64,000 nt of DNA from Sipunculus nudus (GCA_026874595.1 CM049306.1:47306019-47370018), one strand, 5' to 3'. Positions 47,101 to 62,100 are shown, numbered from the stretch's first letter. The notes: generated from the letters alone by a model not told the origin. Numbers and translations: made by a program.

Positions 47101-50100
47101 GTTGTGGCATTATTTTCTTTTAAATTCAGTTTAAACATTTATGATTTAAAAATAATAAAATATATGTGTATGCATAATATGACCCAATATGAGCTACACT
47201 GGATATATGATGATTGCAACTTTTGCAACAGTTCTAATATTTTAACTTATAGTTTCAGTTTTTTACTCTGTATATATAATGATTGCAACTTTTGCAACAA
47301 TTCTAATATTTTAACTTATGTTTTCAGGTTTTTTTTTATCAAAAATTTATAAAACCTGTAAATAAAAAAAAATGATTCAGATAAAAACTTCTTAATGGAA
47401 AAAGTGGATATGCTTAAAAAAAAATAGGATTATATATAAACTTAAATGCATTATTCCCTTGAAAGTGAAATAAAGGTATTAGTCCATTCTGTCCACTTGC
47501 CTGTCCATCTGTAAATTTTCATATGCATCACAGTATCTCAAAACTTTTACTGTTTTTCTTCATGACAGTCTTGTCAGAGTATTTGTTTGCAATCATATAT
47601 TTAGAACTTTACTATAACCAAGTAGGAGGGCCCCTTTCCTCTTAGCTTTTCATATTCTTATATAAATGAAAAAAATTACAATAGAATATTTCTACATCCA
47701 CCTTCGTGCTGCCCTCACTTTTCCCTTCTCCGAACCCCATCCCAAAGTCAGCCTCAGTAAGCAAGAACAAGATGAATCAGATATATTCATACTTTAATAT
47801 TTTGTATAACTATTTGTCCATGGTACCTATGTAAATGCCAGAAATTATGTCAATATTGTGTAATATGTAGACATAGTGGGCATCACAATAATGTACCTTG
47901 TCAAGACTAAAGAAATAGTGTGTCATACAGTCACAAATTAATAAATCACTTCATCAGCATAGTTAATCATAACATCATATCTGTCAAATTGAAAGCTTGC
48001 AGACTACCATACACTTTAGATCCTTCAACAAATAGCCTTATCATCATTCTACTACTGCTTATTACTGCTGTCATCGCATTCATATTTGCTCAAATATATC
48101 ACAGTTTTCAACCCCTCCTAAAGAAATAAAAAATAAACCACTATATTTGACTCTATTAATCCATCAGTCAGGTAATTTCATTTATCATTTACTCACATAT
48201 TACATTACATTCCTTTATAATAGCCCAACATGTCCATGATATTCATAAGCTTTATCGACTCGATATAGTATCACAGTGGAGAAACATTTATAGCCCAATC
48301 ATGATCAGCTGAGCGCCGTGACCCATGGGTCCCTTGTTTTTTAATGATAAGACATTTTAGATAAATATTGTGCTTTAATATGAAAACAGGACTCACTTTT
48401 ATAACTTTGCTACACTGATGTTGAAACGGTTTCTGAATCAGAAACAATGGTTGCTGGCCCGCCTAGGGCAGACACTTTTCACCACTTACCACCATTAATC
48501 AGTGCTAATCATTAATTGCTTATAAGGAGAATTTTCTTCTTATCAATATTAATTTGCATAAGAAAAGCATTGTCAGATTGGCGTATTATTTATACGTGTG
48601 ATATATTATATCCTTTTTAATGAATACAATACTTTCAGCGAACATATTATAATTTTATCATTAAGGGTAATGTCTCCAGTGTTCTCAACATTAGGATCTT
48701 CCAGGCATGTGGCACAGCGTTGGGTGAGAGCAAGGGAGATACGGCAATAATAGAGCTAGATAAACTTGACAGTTGATGCTAAAAACAATACAGTTGAATA
48801 CGGGATATCCCTAATACTGATACTCTTGTCTGTGGAGGCAGTAAATGACTGGTGCCCCCTAGCATCCAGCCTGACCAGCCCATTCATTCAACACAGCATT
48901 GTTAGCACTGGACATATTATTTTTAATTGCCAATCATTCTGATACTTATTATTTATCATATTTTTTAAGGTGTTAAAACATATTACAGAAACATGAAAAA
49001 AACACGGAAATCGCTGCATTCGGCTTGATTTGAATTAGACTTTTATCTTAAATCAACTGCATTGTAGGATGACATAAGGGAACATACACAGGGTGCTTCA
49101 GTCATTGATAAATGTCAAATTTTGCAAGTTTCCTTGAATTTGTCGTTCATTCTGGTACCAAACAATTGTAACCAATTGTATTTATTCGATGTATATATAA
49201 ATTAATTAAGAGTCCATAGCGTATATAAGCTAAAACAGTGGGGACTGTCAGTTTCATCTATGCTAATGAGTGTACGTCTGAATCATGCTTGCCTGCACAA
49301 ATGGGTTTCCGGCTGCGCCAGCCAGTTGTTTTTCTCCTCCATCTACACGAGAAGCTGCATTAGCAATATCCCGTATTAGATGAAGCCCCACTTATCAGTC
49401 AGTTGCATAACCTATCAATCATATGACATCTGTATAATACTGTATTTGACAAAGGGTGGTGGCTGATGCTTGCCTTCACACCCTTTTTAAAGTGGTCACC
49501 CAGGAAATCCCTTCTCATCTAAAATAAGTACTCCACATATTAGCAAAATTCAAATTTGTGTAATTTCTAAGACAAAACAAATTAATAAAAATAAAGACAC
49601 TTACCTCAATATACCATTTTAATGTGTTAGAAGTATTCTGTAGTAAGTTCATTTTGCGAATTGTTTTTTGCCTGCATTTTAAATAGGAGGGTAATCTGTG
49701 GAACCCAGGTTTCCCACCTAAGCAGGTCACTGTAGCAAAACAACACCCAGCATAAAATATACCTCTCAAATGAACAAAAATGTTATATGATCAAACCATT
49801 GGTTAGGTAAGTTCAGTGTTGCCAGCATCATGCAGTCCCTTGCAGGAACATGCAGGTTTTAGATATGATGGTGACATGTTTCTTGTGTGAGATGTATTCT
49901 TTGTTGTTTCTTTCATTTATAATTTCTTGACTTTACTGTTCATGGTGAAAAATGTAACTTAACCAGAGTACTAAAACAAAATAATTTTTTCAAAATTACT
50001 TTCCCCATTGTACCATGTAAGTTGTATTATGCATGAAAATCACCTAAAAATGTAGTCTGAAAGTTATTCTAGTGCTACTGATACATTTTCTGGTGTGTAA

Positions 50101-53100
50101 TGGTGTGCCGATTAATCATTTAAATGATTGGTAATTGTATCCACCAAAACAGAGTTTTGCGGATACTATGTTTTCAGCTGCACGCCGCCGCCGCTGCGTA
50201 GGTGTCTGGAGAACTCCTCCGTAACCGCTGGGCGTAATTTTACCAAAACCCGGGATTATGTTCGGGTCACATGTGAACTGCTGCGCCCCGATTTTGTTTT
50301 GACCTCTGACCTTTCCTCTGCGCTCTGCGTCCGTTTGTGTGTCTGTTTCCACACATAAACCCACATATCTCGGGAACCGTTTGACGGATCAGGAAAATTT
50401 TTTTGCACAAATGTAGCCCTTGGAGAGCTTTATAATATACACAAAAAATGGTGGCGCCACCTGCAACCATGTTTGCACAGTGTCCATCTGTTCGTCTGCC
50501 TTGGGTTAAAATCACTCATATCTCTGCAATGACTTGACTAATTCACCTGAAATTTGGCATGCGTTTACATCCTGGATGGCTTTTCTGAATTTGTGACAGG
50601 TTGCGCCACCTACATTCATGTTTATGCTGCAGACATCTAAGCTCTTATCTCGGGAACCGTTTGACCGATCAGGAAATTTTTTGCACAAATGTAGCCCTTG
50701 GAGAGCTTTATAACATACACAAAAAATGGTGGCGCCACCTGCAACCATGTTTGCACAGTGTCCATCTGTTTGTCTGCCTTGGGTTAAAATCACTCATATC
50801 TCTGCAGTGACTTGACTAATTCACCTGAAATTCGCCATGCGTATACATCCTGGATAGCTTTTCTGATTTTATGACAGGTGGGGCCACCTGCATTCACGTT
50901 TATGCTGCAGACATCCAAGCTCATATCTCGGGAACCGTTTGACCGATTGGGCCAAAATTTTACATGTGTATAGATCTCACATAGCTCTTAATCATACGCA
51001 AAACTGGTGGCGCCAACCTGCAGCCATTTTTGCACAGCTCCTGTCTGTTTGTCTGCCATGGGATAAAATCACTCATATCTCAGCAGTGGTATGACATATC
51101 TGGCTAAAATTTTGCAGGTTTATACATCCCCGACAGCTCTCTTGATTTTATGACAGGTGGCGCCACCTGCATTCAAGTTTATGCAGCAGACATCCAAGCT
51201 CATATCTTGAGAATTGTTTGACCGATTGGGCCAAAATTTTGCATGTGTATAGTTCTCACATAGCTCTTTATGATACGCAAAACTGGTGGCACCACCTGCA
51301 ACCATTTTTGCTCAGCGTCCATCTGTTTGTCTGCCAAGGGCTAAAATCACTCATAAACATATAGTGGTTTGACTTATCTGCCTTAAATTTTGCATATGTA
51401 TACAACTTGGATGGCTTTCTGGATTTTGTGGTAGGTGGCGCAACCTACATACACCATTTGGCTGCAGACATCCATGCTAATATGCAACACCTCGCTCTAT
51501 TTCCCCTTGCCACTCAATCCATGCCTCACTTCACCCGTTCCACTCTGATTTAGGCGGATACACGTAGTCGCTTGTCGACTACCCGTATTCTAGTTTTCTT
51601 TAAAAATTGATTAAATCGATTGCATTTTGGCATATTCTATTAAAAATGATTATGTCTGCTCATGCAAAATATCTAAACCAGTTAGAGATTTATGAACACA
51701 AAGCAACAAACAGCATCAAAACAGAACCTTGCACAGCCAACAATAGTCCTACAGCAAGTCAAACTTAGATGAGGGTGGATTGATGGATTCATTATGAATA
51801 CTGATGTACATGTCACAGTTGTTTACTGGGGTCAGTATTTTAGGTACTAGTGTACAGTAGATTTCAAGGTAATATATGAATTACATAAAATAATCAGTAA
51901 ATAATGGATTCAGTCGTTTTCATTTTTCAATCATCAGCTATTAAAAACAATTTCTACCACTAGGTTAGAGTGTACAGTATATAAGGGTCTTTTGGACTGA
52001 AGAGCTTGAGAAAACTTAGAGTCACTGAGTTAGTGCTATATACCCAGCTTAGCCTCCAGGTGTTTTATATAATGGCTGGAGCATACAGAGGCTAAGAGTC
52101 ACACTATTATATTTTTTAGAAACAGGACTGTAACACAACCCATCTTATAATACTGTGTTGCACTTGTGTATTTCCTCATCTGCAAAATAACCAATTATTA
52201 CTGCATGACAAAGGCCTTCTAGACTGTTTGTAATTATATTTATCAGTAAACATGTTGTGGAGTTGGCTTTTCTCAATCAATCATCTCACAAAATATCTCA
52301 GAACTTAAATGACACTTATTCTCTTTGTAAGGAATAAATTTAATCCCTTGTATTACCCTAGCTATATTACTGTTTGTTGTGGAATAGCTTTTTTTTCTAG
52401 GAACTAAGCAGAAGGCCAAGTAAATACCAAGTAGTGTATGGTATAGATTAAATTCTTAGAATATTTATGAATGAATCCCCACAGGAAGTGGGCATTATTT
52501 ACAAAAGGTCATATATAACGGCAATCAAAGTGTGCAGGTTTAGCTGTAAGTGTCAGTAAGTTTGTAAGAATAGGAAGTATGTGAACAAATGCACTCTGCT
52601 TTGACTAGATTGAAACTAACTTGTTTCCACTTAAGTTAAGTAATCTTATTACCAAGCTTTAACATTGAGAAGTTTCTATGGCTTGCAATGCATGATCTTT
52701 TACAATGTTTGATTGTACATGATATATCAACAGTAGGTGCCATCAAAATTCATGGATTTTATTTTTTTTATTTATTTTAAAACCTGCTAATCATTTAGCA
52801 TGGGGTAATAAGTTTTAATGTCTTGGCCATTTTGTTTAGCACATGCTGTACTGAGTTCACTTGAACTCAAACTTATGCTGTTATGAATTTGCTGGATGTG
52901 AGTAGTTGGTAATAATTAATGAGGTGCTGTTAGGTGCTATGGACTGTGGTAATAGTTTAGTATTTCGATTAACTGAGGCCTCTCCTATGACGTAGGTTGT
53001 AAACATGATCAACAAAAGTACTAGTTTGTAATTATTTCATTTGCCCACTTATTACAGCTTTGGAATGTGCTGTTTATAATATAGCATTCGCCATTCTGAA

Positions 53101-56100
53101 AGAAAATCTGCTTCCACTGATAAAAATATTTGTGAGTATTAGTGGCCGAGTTTAATGACATTCCAAACTTGTATGTGAACAGCATACTTTGTATTGGCCC
53201 ATCATGCTGAAGATGTAGTCTGGTCCTCTCCTCCTACTAGTCCTAGCACCATACCAAGTGAAATGTACCAGACTAAACTTAGCAACATAATGATCAGGGC
53301 ATCTTTTATTTATAACTAGTATATAGAGATACATTTAGGAAGCATTAGGGCATTCTTTTAATATTTTTTAAAGGCTTGAACAAAGGGAGAACTGCAGTTA
53401 AAAGGCCGGCGTGCAAATCCCAAACTGATAGTGACTGTCCCCAAAATTGGGGGAAGATGATTTTGTTCTCACAGTAATGGTACCCATTTTATGAATATTT
53501 CATCTCTCACAAAGCCAGCCAGCCATAATCCTTACATCAGCAGGCGGCCTCAACCAGGCCAAGTCTAACAAAATGTTATTAAGACATTACTGACAGAAAA
53601 TATGACATCATGTATACTGCCAGGTGTTTCTTAGGTTACCTTCAGTAATGTATCCAGGTGTTATATCTTGTGAATGGTACATGCTGCTGTAAGTTATGTT
53701 ATTTGTGTCAGTTACATTGAACTGTTGAAATATTAATTGGTGTCATCTGACTCCCCATGAGAATTGTAAATTATTAACCATTTACATAGACTTTTGGCAG
53801 GCATTTACATGGTGACAGAATAAGCTTTGTAAACCAAAATCACATCTAAACTAAATCTGACCCTTTTAGCTCAGCTGTATTACAGTCACACTGAGCTACA
53901 GTGGCTGTCCTTGTGAGATTTCCTTCTCTGTGGCTGTCCATGAACAGAGCACCAATTGTAACTGCTAGACATTTAAATTGTTAGTGTGACATCCACACAG
54001 GCCCTGACAAAATCTCTTTTGATAATGTGAAAATTGGTAAAAATGACACATATTATGTGAACATTGTAATAAAAAACACCAAAGCTCCTTGAAAGTTACT
54101 CTTCTTACAGTTAGGTTACTACATGAATTTTTGTTTATTTGGACTATTTGCACCTCATTTATTCATTTTTCCCTGTCAGCATGCTTAGCTTTAACAAACC
54201 TGGCCATGCTAGTTCTTTAAATGTGTCAAGGAAAATTGTCTAATTTGAGTAGAGCATTCAGTTTAGCATACATGTCAAGGTCTGATTGTGTTCCTGACAA
54301 ATAGCTGTCATGTCAGAGACTCAGAGTTTTAGCTTAGCAGTTGTGCATTGGACAATAAAAATAGACTAGAACTGATGTATATGAAGTAGACATTTACTTC
54401 TGTGATCCTATACATCATGAACAAAACTGGAAAGTGAAAATAGAATTTTATTTGTCAGTTGCTGGGCCATAATTTCTGCTAAAACTGTCATATTCATAAG
54501 CTGATTTTTCAGGTCCCATGGATTATAAATGTTTTGAAATGTTTTCTCTAAATTTTGTGGTACTTTAGTATGTAATTCAAAACATGTCTGTTACTAAAAG
54601 TTTTTAATTTATGATTCAGTAATAATCAAGATACCAGTTGGTACAAATTGTGTCTGTCCTCAGTGTCCTCTAAATACATACTTAACTTAAGTAGACATCA
54701 TTAACAGAGTTTTATTTTAGGCTTGTTAACAACCATGATCAGGAATACAGCCCAACCAACATTACTGGCAGTAATCCCAATCGCCCAGAGTTTGGATCAG
54801 TCATAAAATCCATGTTGACAATGACAGCTAAGAATAATGTACTCATTGAATTCTTGAAGTATAAATAGATTTTTCAGTGATATCACATATTGATGATATA
54901 ATATCTGCAGTTATATAGATTATACTCTATTAGTTATATTACCATAAAAAAGAAGTGTTGCAGCATTTATGTAGTATAATGAATAGAGAGGTATTTGATA
55001 AGGAGGTCAAAGGGTCTCTTTTTATTATTCCAGGAAGTAGTGCCAGGTACATAGACTAAGTAGACTAGATTGATTGCATCAGACCTAGCTGAAGGACTGA
55101 GAGATCCACTAAGTTCTTTGTGTCAGTCCATTTGCACAACAAAGAATGTAACATTTCATATAAAATATACCCTGCAATCAGACCTAAATATCTCATGTTA
55201 TCATGTTTTATTTGTCTGCCAAGCCCTGAGTGTCATAAAATTGAGGTATAAAATTCATCATGATTACATTATTTCAGGTGCTGCAGATAAATATGTGTAC
55301 CTGTAGATAATCAGTTCTGTCCCTCCATTTTCCAAGCATGGCATGTGTAGATAATAAGTTTTGTTCCTCCATTTTCAAAGCTTTTATGTGCTGATAGCAG
55401 CCAGCTGAGCATAATGCAACAATGTTTACACTGTGATTTATTAGCATGTGTGTATAGCTGACCCATTGTCACTGCTGTGCTGTTGATATACCCCATTTTA
55501 TCATTATGCCTCCAGTCTATAATAAAATAACATAAGAAAAATCACATGCCAATGATTTCTTGTGCTTTCACCACACATTGCAGTAATGAAAACTGATTGC
55601 AGGGCTTGAAACTGGCAAAATATTCTACTGGACACTCACCATGGTCTGGGAAGACTGAAAATTCGTTGAGCTGCAACAGGTTTTACTTGACCCCTCATTA
55701 AAAAATATGTTTGGAAGCAATAATGTATTACATTGCTCAGGACACATTTCACTATTTCATCATGTCAAATTTCATGAATATTCACTCACATGGGGAATTA
55801 ACTGGATGAGGCTGTTGAGGCAATCATCTTGTATTGCCTAGAAGATAAAATTTTTTTATCACACCCTGTAAAATTGATACCCCCCCAAAGGGGGATTAGC
55901 ACCTCCAAAATTTGCTGGTTCTTCACTAAACCAACCAACTAATATGATAATTCTGCAGTAACTATGAGCCCTGCTATTTGCCCTTATTCTGTCTTTACTC
56001 ATTTTTAAGTCAGATCAGATGTTGCCATTACATAAAAAATTATAACTTTTGCAAGTTTACAGAACCTCTTACATTTGTGGGAATTTTGAGCCAGGGAATA

Positions 56101-59100
56101 GGGTGTTCTTCTCACAGTGTCAGCATATTATATTTCTGGATCTTTTTCTTCATTTTAGTATGTCCTCAAAAAGATGGAGCTCAAGAATGCTTCGCGGAGG
56201 GAGAGGAAGGCAGCGGAACAGGAGGCCAAGCTCTTGTCCAAGTTGAAGCATCCTAATATTGTATCTTATAAGGACTCGTTTGAGACAGATGATGGGTATT
56301 TGTATATAGCTATGGGTTACTGTGAGGGAGGAGACCTCTACACGCGGCTCAAAGATATGAAAGGAACTCCACTTGAGGAGAGACAAGTCGTAGAGTGGTT
56401 CGTTCAGATTGCCATGGCATTACAGGTATGTGACCGTAAAAATACACCATGTAACTGAGACAGACTCTGCCAATTCATGAGAGCAATGAGCTTTCTTACT
56501 TACTCTAAGATGATATGGAATGGTTAAGTCATTAAGTGATATGGTGAGGAATATGATATTACTGTAAAATCTCCACTTAATACCGCGGTTTAATCAAGAA
56601 ATTCAAAATCTTGAAATCAGGTTGATTTCCTGAAAGCACTGTGCGGTTTATACTAGAAGGGTTTCCTGAATATCTTCCTGACAGACATTGTTTTTGGGCC
56701 GGTGAGTGGGCGATAATATTGCAACTTTCGAAGGCCGTTCTTAGCAGCAGTCTTGCATGCATGGGAACCGTGTGTAAATGTATTATTTACGATTATTTTT
56801 TTTTATTTATAAATTAAATATTGCTGATTAGTTTTCCAGTGATATATAACTTGTTATAAAATCTTGGTAATTGTCACCAAATAATGCGTTTACAATAACC
56901 CTGCTGTAACACACAGCGGCCCACTTCGTTGGGCATGGTCAAGCAAAATTGAAATAAAAGCCTACTTTAAACCCATTTGCGGCATTATTTAGCAATGATT
57001 ATTTGTTTAAAACGTAAAATGAATAAAAAGCTGACATTGTAAAGAGTCACAAAATGGCAGACGATCGTTTTAAAATCAAGTTTGAGTGCCGCTATGTGCT
57101 GAAACGCCCCGGTATTCTGCTAAGAATATTTTGAACGGCTGTACGCAGTGGTAAACAGAACAGCCACCTATTTCATCCCAGCGTGCCTTGCGCGAACACT
57201 GCCTTGACAAAATGGCTCCCCACACAGAAACTTTCTTCAGGAAAAAACTTGCTTACCCCGACTGGCCACATTAATTTTACCTTAAAATCACTCGTTTCCA
57301 AGCGTCATGTTTCCTATACGTGTGTATCTCGACAAGGTAACTTCAGTTAGTTTGATATTTAGTTAAGTTGACCAGCGATGTTATCAAACGCATCAGCAAA
57401 TTGTGACATGGAGCGATGTCAACGTACGATGTGACGATGATAAAACCGAAGTAACCGGTATGAAAATAATTTGAATCTTCGGAGTAATTCCAGAAAATGG
57501 AATTTTCATCAAAAATTCAGATTTCAAAATATTACTTTTAGAATTAAAATATACAGTGACTTGAAATGGATCAGCAGAATATTTTTTCCAAAATAAAATG
57601 ACAAATCAGTAGCAAACAAGAATACGGCACGGAATATAAAATCTGTATAAACAGGCAGAGGTTCACCGGCCCTTACGTCTTCCCAAACTTCATGCTTGAG
57701 TGACCCTGCAAAAAAGTGTTATGATGTATGTAAATAAAATGCCCAAGGAATTTTAAGGTGGACAGGAATGGCCGAGTCGCAACCTACGCGTGTTCATTTC
57801 TAGATGATAGCTTGATTATGTCTTTTGTCAAATCATTCCTTAGCGAAAGTTGGTGCGGTTTTAAAGGGGGGTTCTTAGTATTTGAGCCCTTCGCGGTGCT
57901 CACCTGGAATTTCGGCAAAGTCTGGGTGTGGTTTTAATCGGAAGTGCGGTTTTAAGTGGAGATTTTACGGTACTTACCTGTCACTTTAAAAAAAATTGCT
58001 GTATTGCTTATTACCTGGTTTCATATTTTAATCTTCTTTTATTTTTGGTTAATGATAAATATATTGAAGATAAGAGCTGAAAGTGATTGCATCATTCAAA
58101 TACCTTTGGTTTTGTGAAGGCAGAATGGTTGAATTTGATCCAAGCCTAAAAATTGCACTTTCTTTTGTCTTTTATAGTGTCCAGTGAACAGAACATCTGA
58201 AAAACCATAGACTTTATTGTTAATTAACACTTTCATCATTAGTTTATTGTTAACTTTATTTATAGAACATTATCCTATGCTTTAAAACTTTAAAATCTTA
58301 TTCCAGCTTTGTATATTCCCCATTCCCCATTCTGTGTGTACATATGTGAAGATAGTAGCAATTTAATTGGAAAATGTTATTTCAGGGGGCAACAAATTAC
58401 AATCAAGTAGTACCAGTTAAATGATATATAGTAATTTGCAATTAATTTAAGCATGTAGCCTCCTCCAGTTGGTGAGCTGAAGACTAATATGTCTTGTATT
58501 TTTTTTTTCAGTACATGCATGAAAGGAACATTCTCCACAGAGATCTGAAGACACAAAATATCTTTTTAACTAAAAGTAAAATTATAAAAGTAGGAGATTT
58601 AGGTATTGCAAGGTAAGTGGAACAGTGTAAATCCTAACAGTTGTACTATAAGAATCTTACTCTTTTTGCCCAATAACGTGAACAGTATCAAGGAATATGA
58701 TCTATCAAGATTTAACTGGAGACAGAAGCACTTTTTATATAGATGGTTCCACATTACATGCCCACAGTGTTCTTATGTTTATCAGTACTGATAAATACTC
58801 ATTAATGTACTGGCCTAGAAGACCAAATATTCTTTGCCTTGCATTACCTATATAAAAAGGATAATTGAAAATTTAAATGTTGTCTGTTTTTGTTCCTTAA
58901 GATGTTCTTGTAACCTTTATGTAATATGTTTGTATGTTTTTTCAGGGTGCTGGATAATTCTAGTGATATGGCAACTACACTAATAGGAACACCTTATTAC
59001 ATGAGTCCTGAACTCTTCTCAAATAAACCATATAACCACAAGGTTTGTTATGTTCTCATTGAATTCAAATCGTCATATGTACTGTAAAATAGGTTTGTCT

Positions 59101-62100
59101 GTTACTAAGAAGATAAAATACTTAATGTATTATAATTTAATGAAACTTAAATTGCCAGTATCCACACTGTCAGCAGTGAATGGTTTATGCGAGAAAGCAA
59201 ACAGAATATAGTACAGGTTGTAGTAAATAATATTAGTTTCTTATATAGTTTATATTTTATCCTTGGAATGGTGTAGACATATGATGAGATAATATGCTTT
59301 CTTATTTTTATTGAAGAACAATTGTTACAATTGGTTTACATACTGATTACAGATAAAATATTTCTTATTAAACAAATTAGACCAATCAGATATAAATAGT
59401 CAATATATTTTATATTTTGGGGGCGTGATATAACCAGATTTTGCACTTCAAATATATGAGGCATTGTTCACATGTTGGATGGTTAAGTTAAATGAAAAGC
59501 CTAACTGACCAGATTATAACATGGTAGGTGCAACTGGTTTCACATGAGACATAAAACTGTTAAAAGTTTGTTTTCCCAGATATATGTAATTTTGCTGAAG
59601 AAGATTTCCTGCTTTTCAGAGTGATGTGTGGGCTTTAGGGTGCTGTGTGTATGAAATGGCCACACTAAAACATGCTTTCAATGCCAAAGACATGAATTCA
59701 CTGGTATACAAAATCCTCAGGGGAAAGGTAATCTTATCATGTTTTAATACATTATTAGGTTCTTTGTAACACAAGCATGGTAATGTTAAAAGTTTGAATT
59801 GCTATTAGTAGAGCAAGTAAGCCAGCTGTTTACTGTTCTCAAATAAATTAAAACTTATCATTACCTCCCAAATTGACATGTTATAAATTCTTAATATGCT
59901 TGCAGTGTAAGATATATGATTCCTGGAATGCATGATTTCACACGGTTAGGGTTTCTTGGAATGTGCAGATATTTATCGTTGTTGTTGGTTCAGATAAACA
60001 TCGGAGGTTGACCTGAATTTTATATACCATATTTTTACCATATCCCACTTTCTTCATGGCTGAAAGATATCAGAAATAGTTAAAGTGCTATGTAAGCATA
60101 AAATAAAAAGAGAAGTATTCCTGTGAAAAGAATTTAAATTTCTGCAGAAGTAGGTATTCTCTGACAACTGTTCCAGCTGTCCATGTTTGTACACATCAAG
60201 TAAGATTGTGATACACAGGTTGTATGTACTACTGTAGCATTTGTTCATTATGTTTAGATTCCCATTATGCCCAAGATCTACAGTCCAGAGCTTGTCACAC
60301 TAATCAAGGCCATGCTACATCAAGATCCAGACAAACGACCCAGTGTTAATCGAATATTACGTGATCCCTACATCAAGAGAAACATAGCCATCTTCTTGGA
60401 GGGAACCAAAAGGAAGTATGTCTATAGCTTAAAATATGAATTTTATGAACAAGCTTGCAATGGTATATTCTTGGGGTGGAGACTTAGTGGAAGGGAGGTT
60501 CTTACCCTCTATTCTATTATGCTAAAATTAAAACTAGGGGCCTGGAAAGCTGAGCGGTAAAACACCCAGCCTTCTCCGCTGGCGACCCGGGTTCCATCCC
60601 AGGCGCTGCCATGAGAATGGATCGTTGTGGCCCGTCCAAGGTCGGTGGTTCTTTCCGGGTTCTCCAGCTTCCTCCACCTCTCTCACTGCAATCTTTAACT
60701 CTATCAGTGTCTTCTACTTTCACCTTAAATATCAAACTGTAAAACGGACTGTCAAATTATGTCGTGCCAAGTTAGCCAGTGCTGCCCGGATTTTCTGGAG
60801 ACCTGTAATTTGCTCGAGCACCGACTTCACTTTCAGTCAGTCAGTCAGAAATTAAAACTATTTTCAGATTTAACAGTAGAATTGTTGACCTTAGAACTTT
60901 GTTAGACCAAGAATGTGTCAAAGCTTGGTTGTTGGTCAATAAAGTAAAAGTAAAGTGGGAAGTGTCAGTTGGTAAAAAGCATTTGAGTCAGTTAATTTCA
61001 ATCGCCTACTACATGTAAAGCTAAAACAGACTGGCAGGCCCATCACAAGCACTCATTGGTACAAGTGAATCTTTAGAAAATACAAGTGATTTTGTACAGA
61101 ATGTTGCAATGATAGCTTAGTAGGTACGATATCTTCATTATCTAACAACCTCTCTGTGCTCTTTAGAAAGCCAAGCAGGCCAGAATCAGCTGAGGCAGCA
61201 AGCAGGAGGAGGTCCAGTCAGAGCAGTGAGGTAGGGGATGCCACGGACGGGTCATCCTCCGCTAAGGTATACACTTACCTGTTCTAGCTTGTAGCTTCAG
61301 TCTTGGTCTCAGGTGGGAATGCACTGAGGCCAGCTTGACAGTATCTTTGACTGATATATCTGAAGGTTGTAAACACATGTGTAACCTTGTGTATAAAGCA
61401 TGCTGGTAAATTCTCATCAGTGGCTAATATTAAGGAAAATATTATTTGTCTTATACCTGTAGACAGATATTAGGTGATTGTATAATACTTGTCCATATCT
61501 GAGAAAAATAACTTGCTTACAATTACTGAGTTGGGTATTAATTTTGCTAAAAAAAATGCCAAGCTTATTAGCTTCACTGACATTATCTTGTAATATAAAT
61601 ACATACAGCAATGCATACAAGTGCTACTCTCTGAGAACTGGGAAAAAAATTCAAATAAATACCAAAACATTTACTGAAAATCATAGAAAAATCACTGAAA
61701 AGTAAAAAATCATCTTTAATGGTCATATGAATTTATCTGTCCTCCTAAAACATTTTGTAGTAACTTTTCAATAAAGTTCCAGTACTTTTCAGTGACTATA
61801 TTGTACTTTTCAGTGTTTAGCAAGACCTTCCTGTGTAGTTAGCGCCTCAGGATGTTTCTATACATCAGCATGTATGTAATCATACATCCTGCAATAGTCA
61901 TAGCCGAACAAGTAAAAAAGTAAAGGACAATACACTTATGAAGTCTCCTCTTTCCCCCTGAGTAGCCCTGGAATTGTGTTTATATGCAGATTATACACAG
62001 TATGCATGTCCTGCATGTTTGTGTTGTGGTTTCTGATGCAGCCCCTCAGATCTAGAACACCAGTCAATGATGAGAACTTAGAGCCTCTAAACGTTGCCAA

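Larger units (their letters stand above)
44145..56158 (+). other. NEK4 intron 1 (12.0 kb)
   Basis: AT-rich GT-AG intron holding most of the dispersed repeats of the gene: a hAT-like start at 44348, a 2.9-kb mollusc-type repeat, a 1.47-kb tandem-repeat element, a second start of the mollusc-type repeat at 53863, and a hAT-like element at 55600. C runs lie at 44803-44816 and 46623-46637. The remaining sequence (notably 48.4-50.1 and 51.6-53.8 kb) shows nothing recognisable and no nested gene. Confidence 0.8.
58613..60257 (+). other. NEK4 introns 3-5
   Basis: Introns of 333, 577 and 530 bp (58613-58945, 59043-59619, 59728-60257) around exons 4 and 5. AT-rich with no repeats or nested genes recognised. 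Confidence 0.85.

Noticed and set aside
48418-48436. Another hammerhead core (CTGATG followed by GAAAC)
   Set aside because: There is no room for stem II between the two blocks and no flanking stem I.
50116-50810. Several overlapping open frames on both strands
   Set aside because: They lie inside the 279-bp repeat element, and the same peptides recur with each unit and in antisense. This is repeat-derived.
60267-60560. The 97-codon open frame as the true end of NEK4
   Set aside because: Frame similarity to NEK4 stops at the GT donor after 60415, and exon 7 restores the frame with a proper acceptor. The extension is intron plus the start of a SINE.
60537-60612. A functional tRNA gene within NEK4
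   Set aside because: The tRNA-like head has poor acceptor pairing, continues into a SINE body and is bracketed by a target-site duplication.
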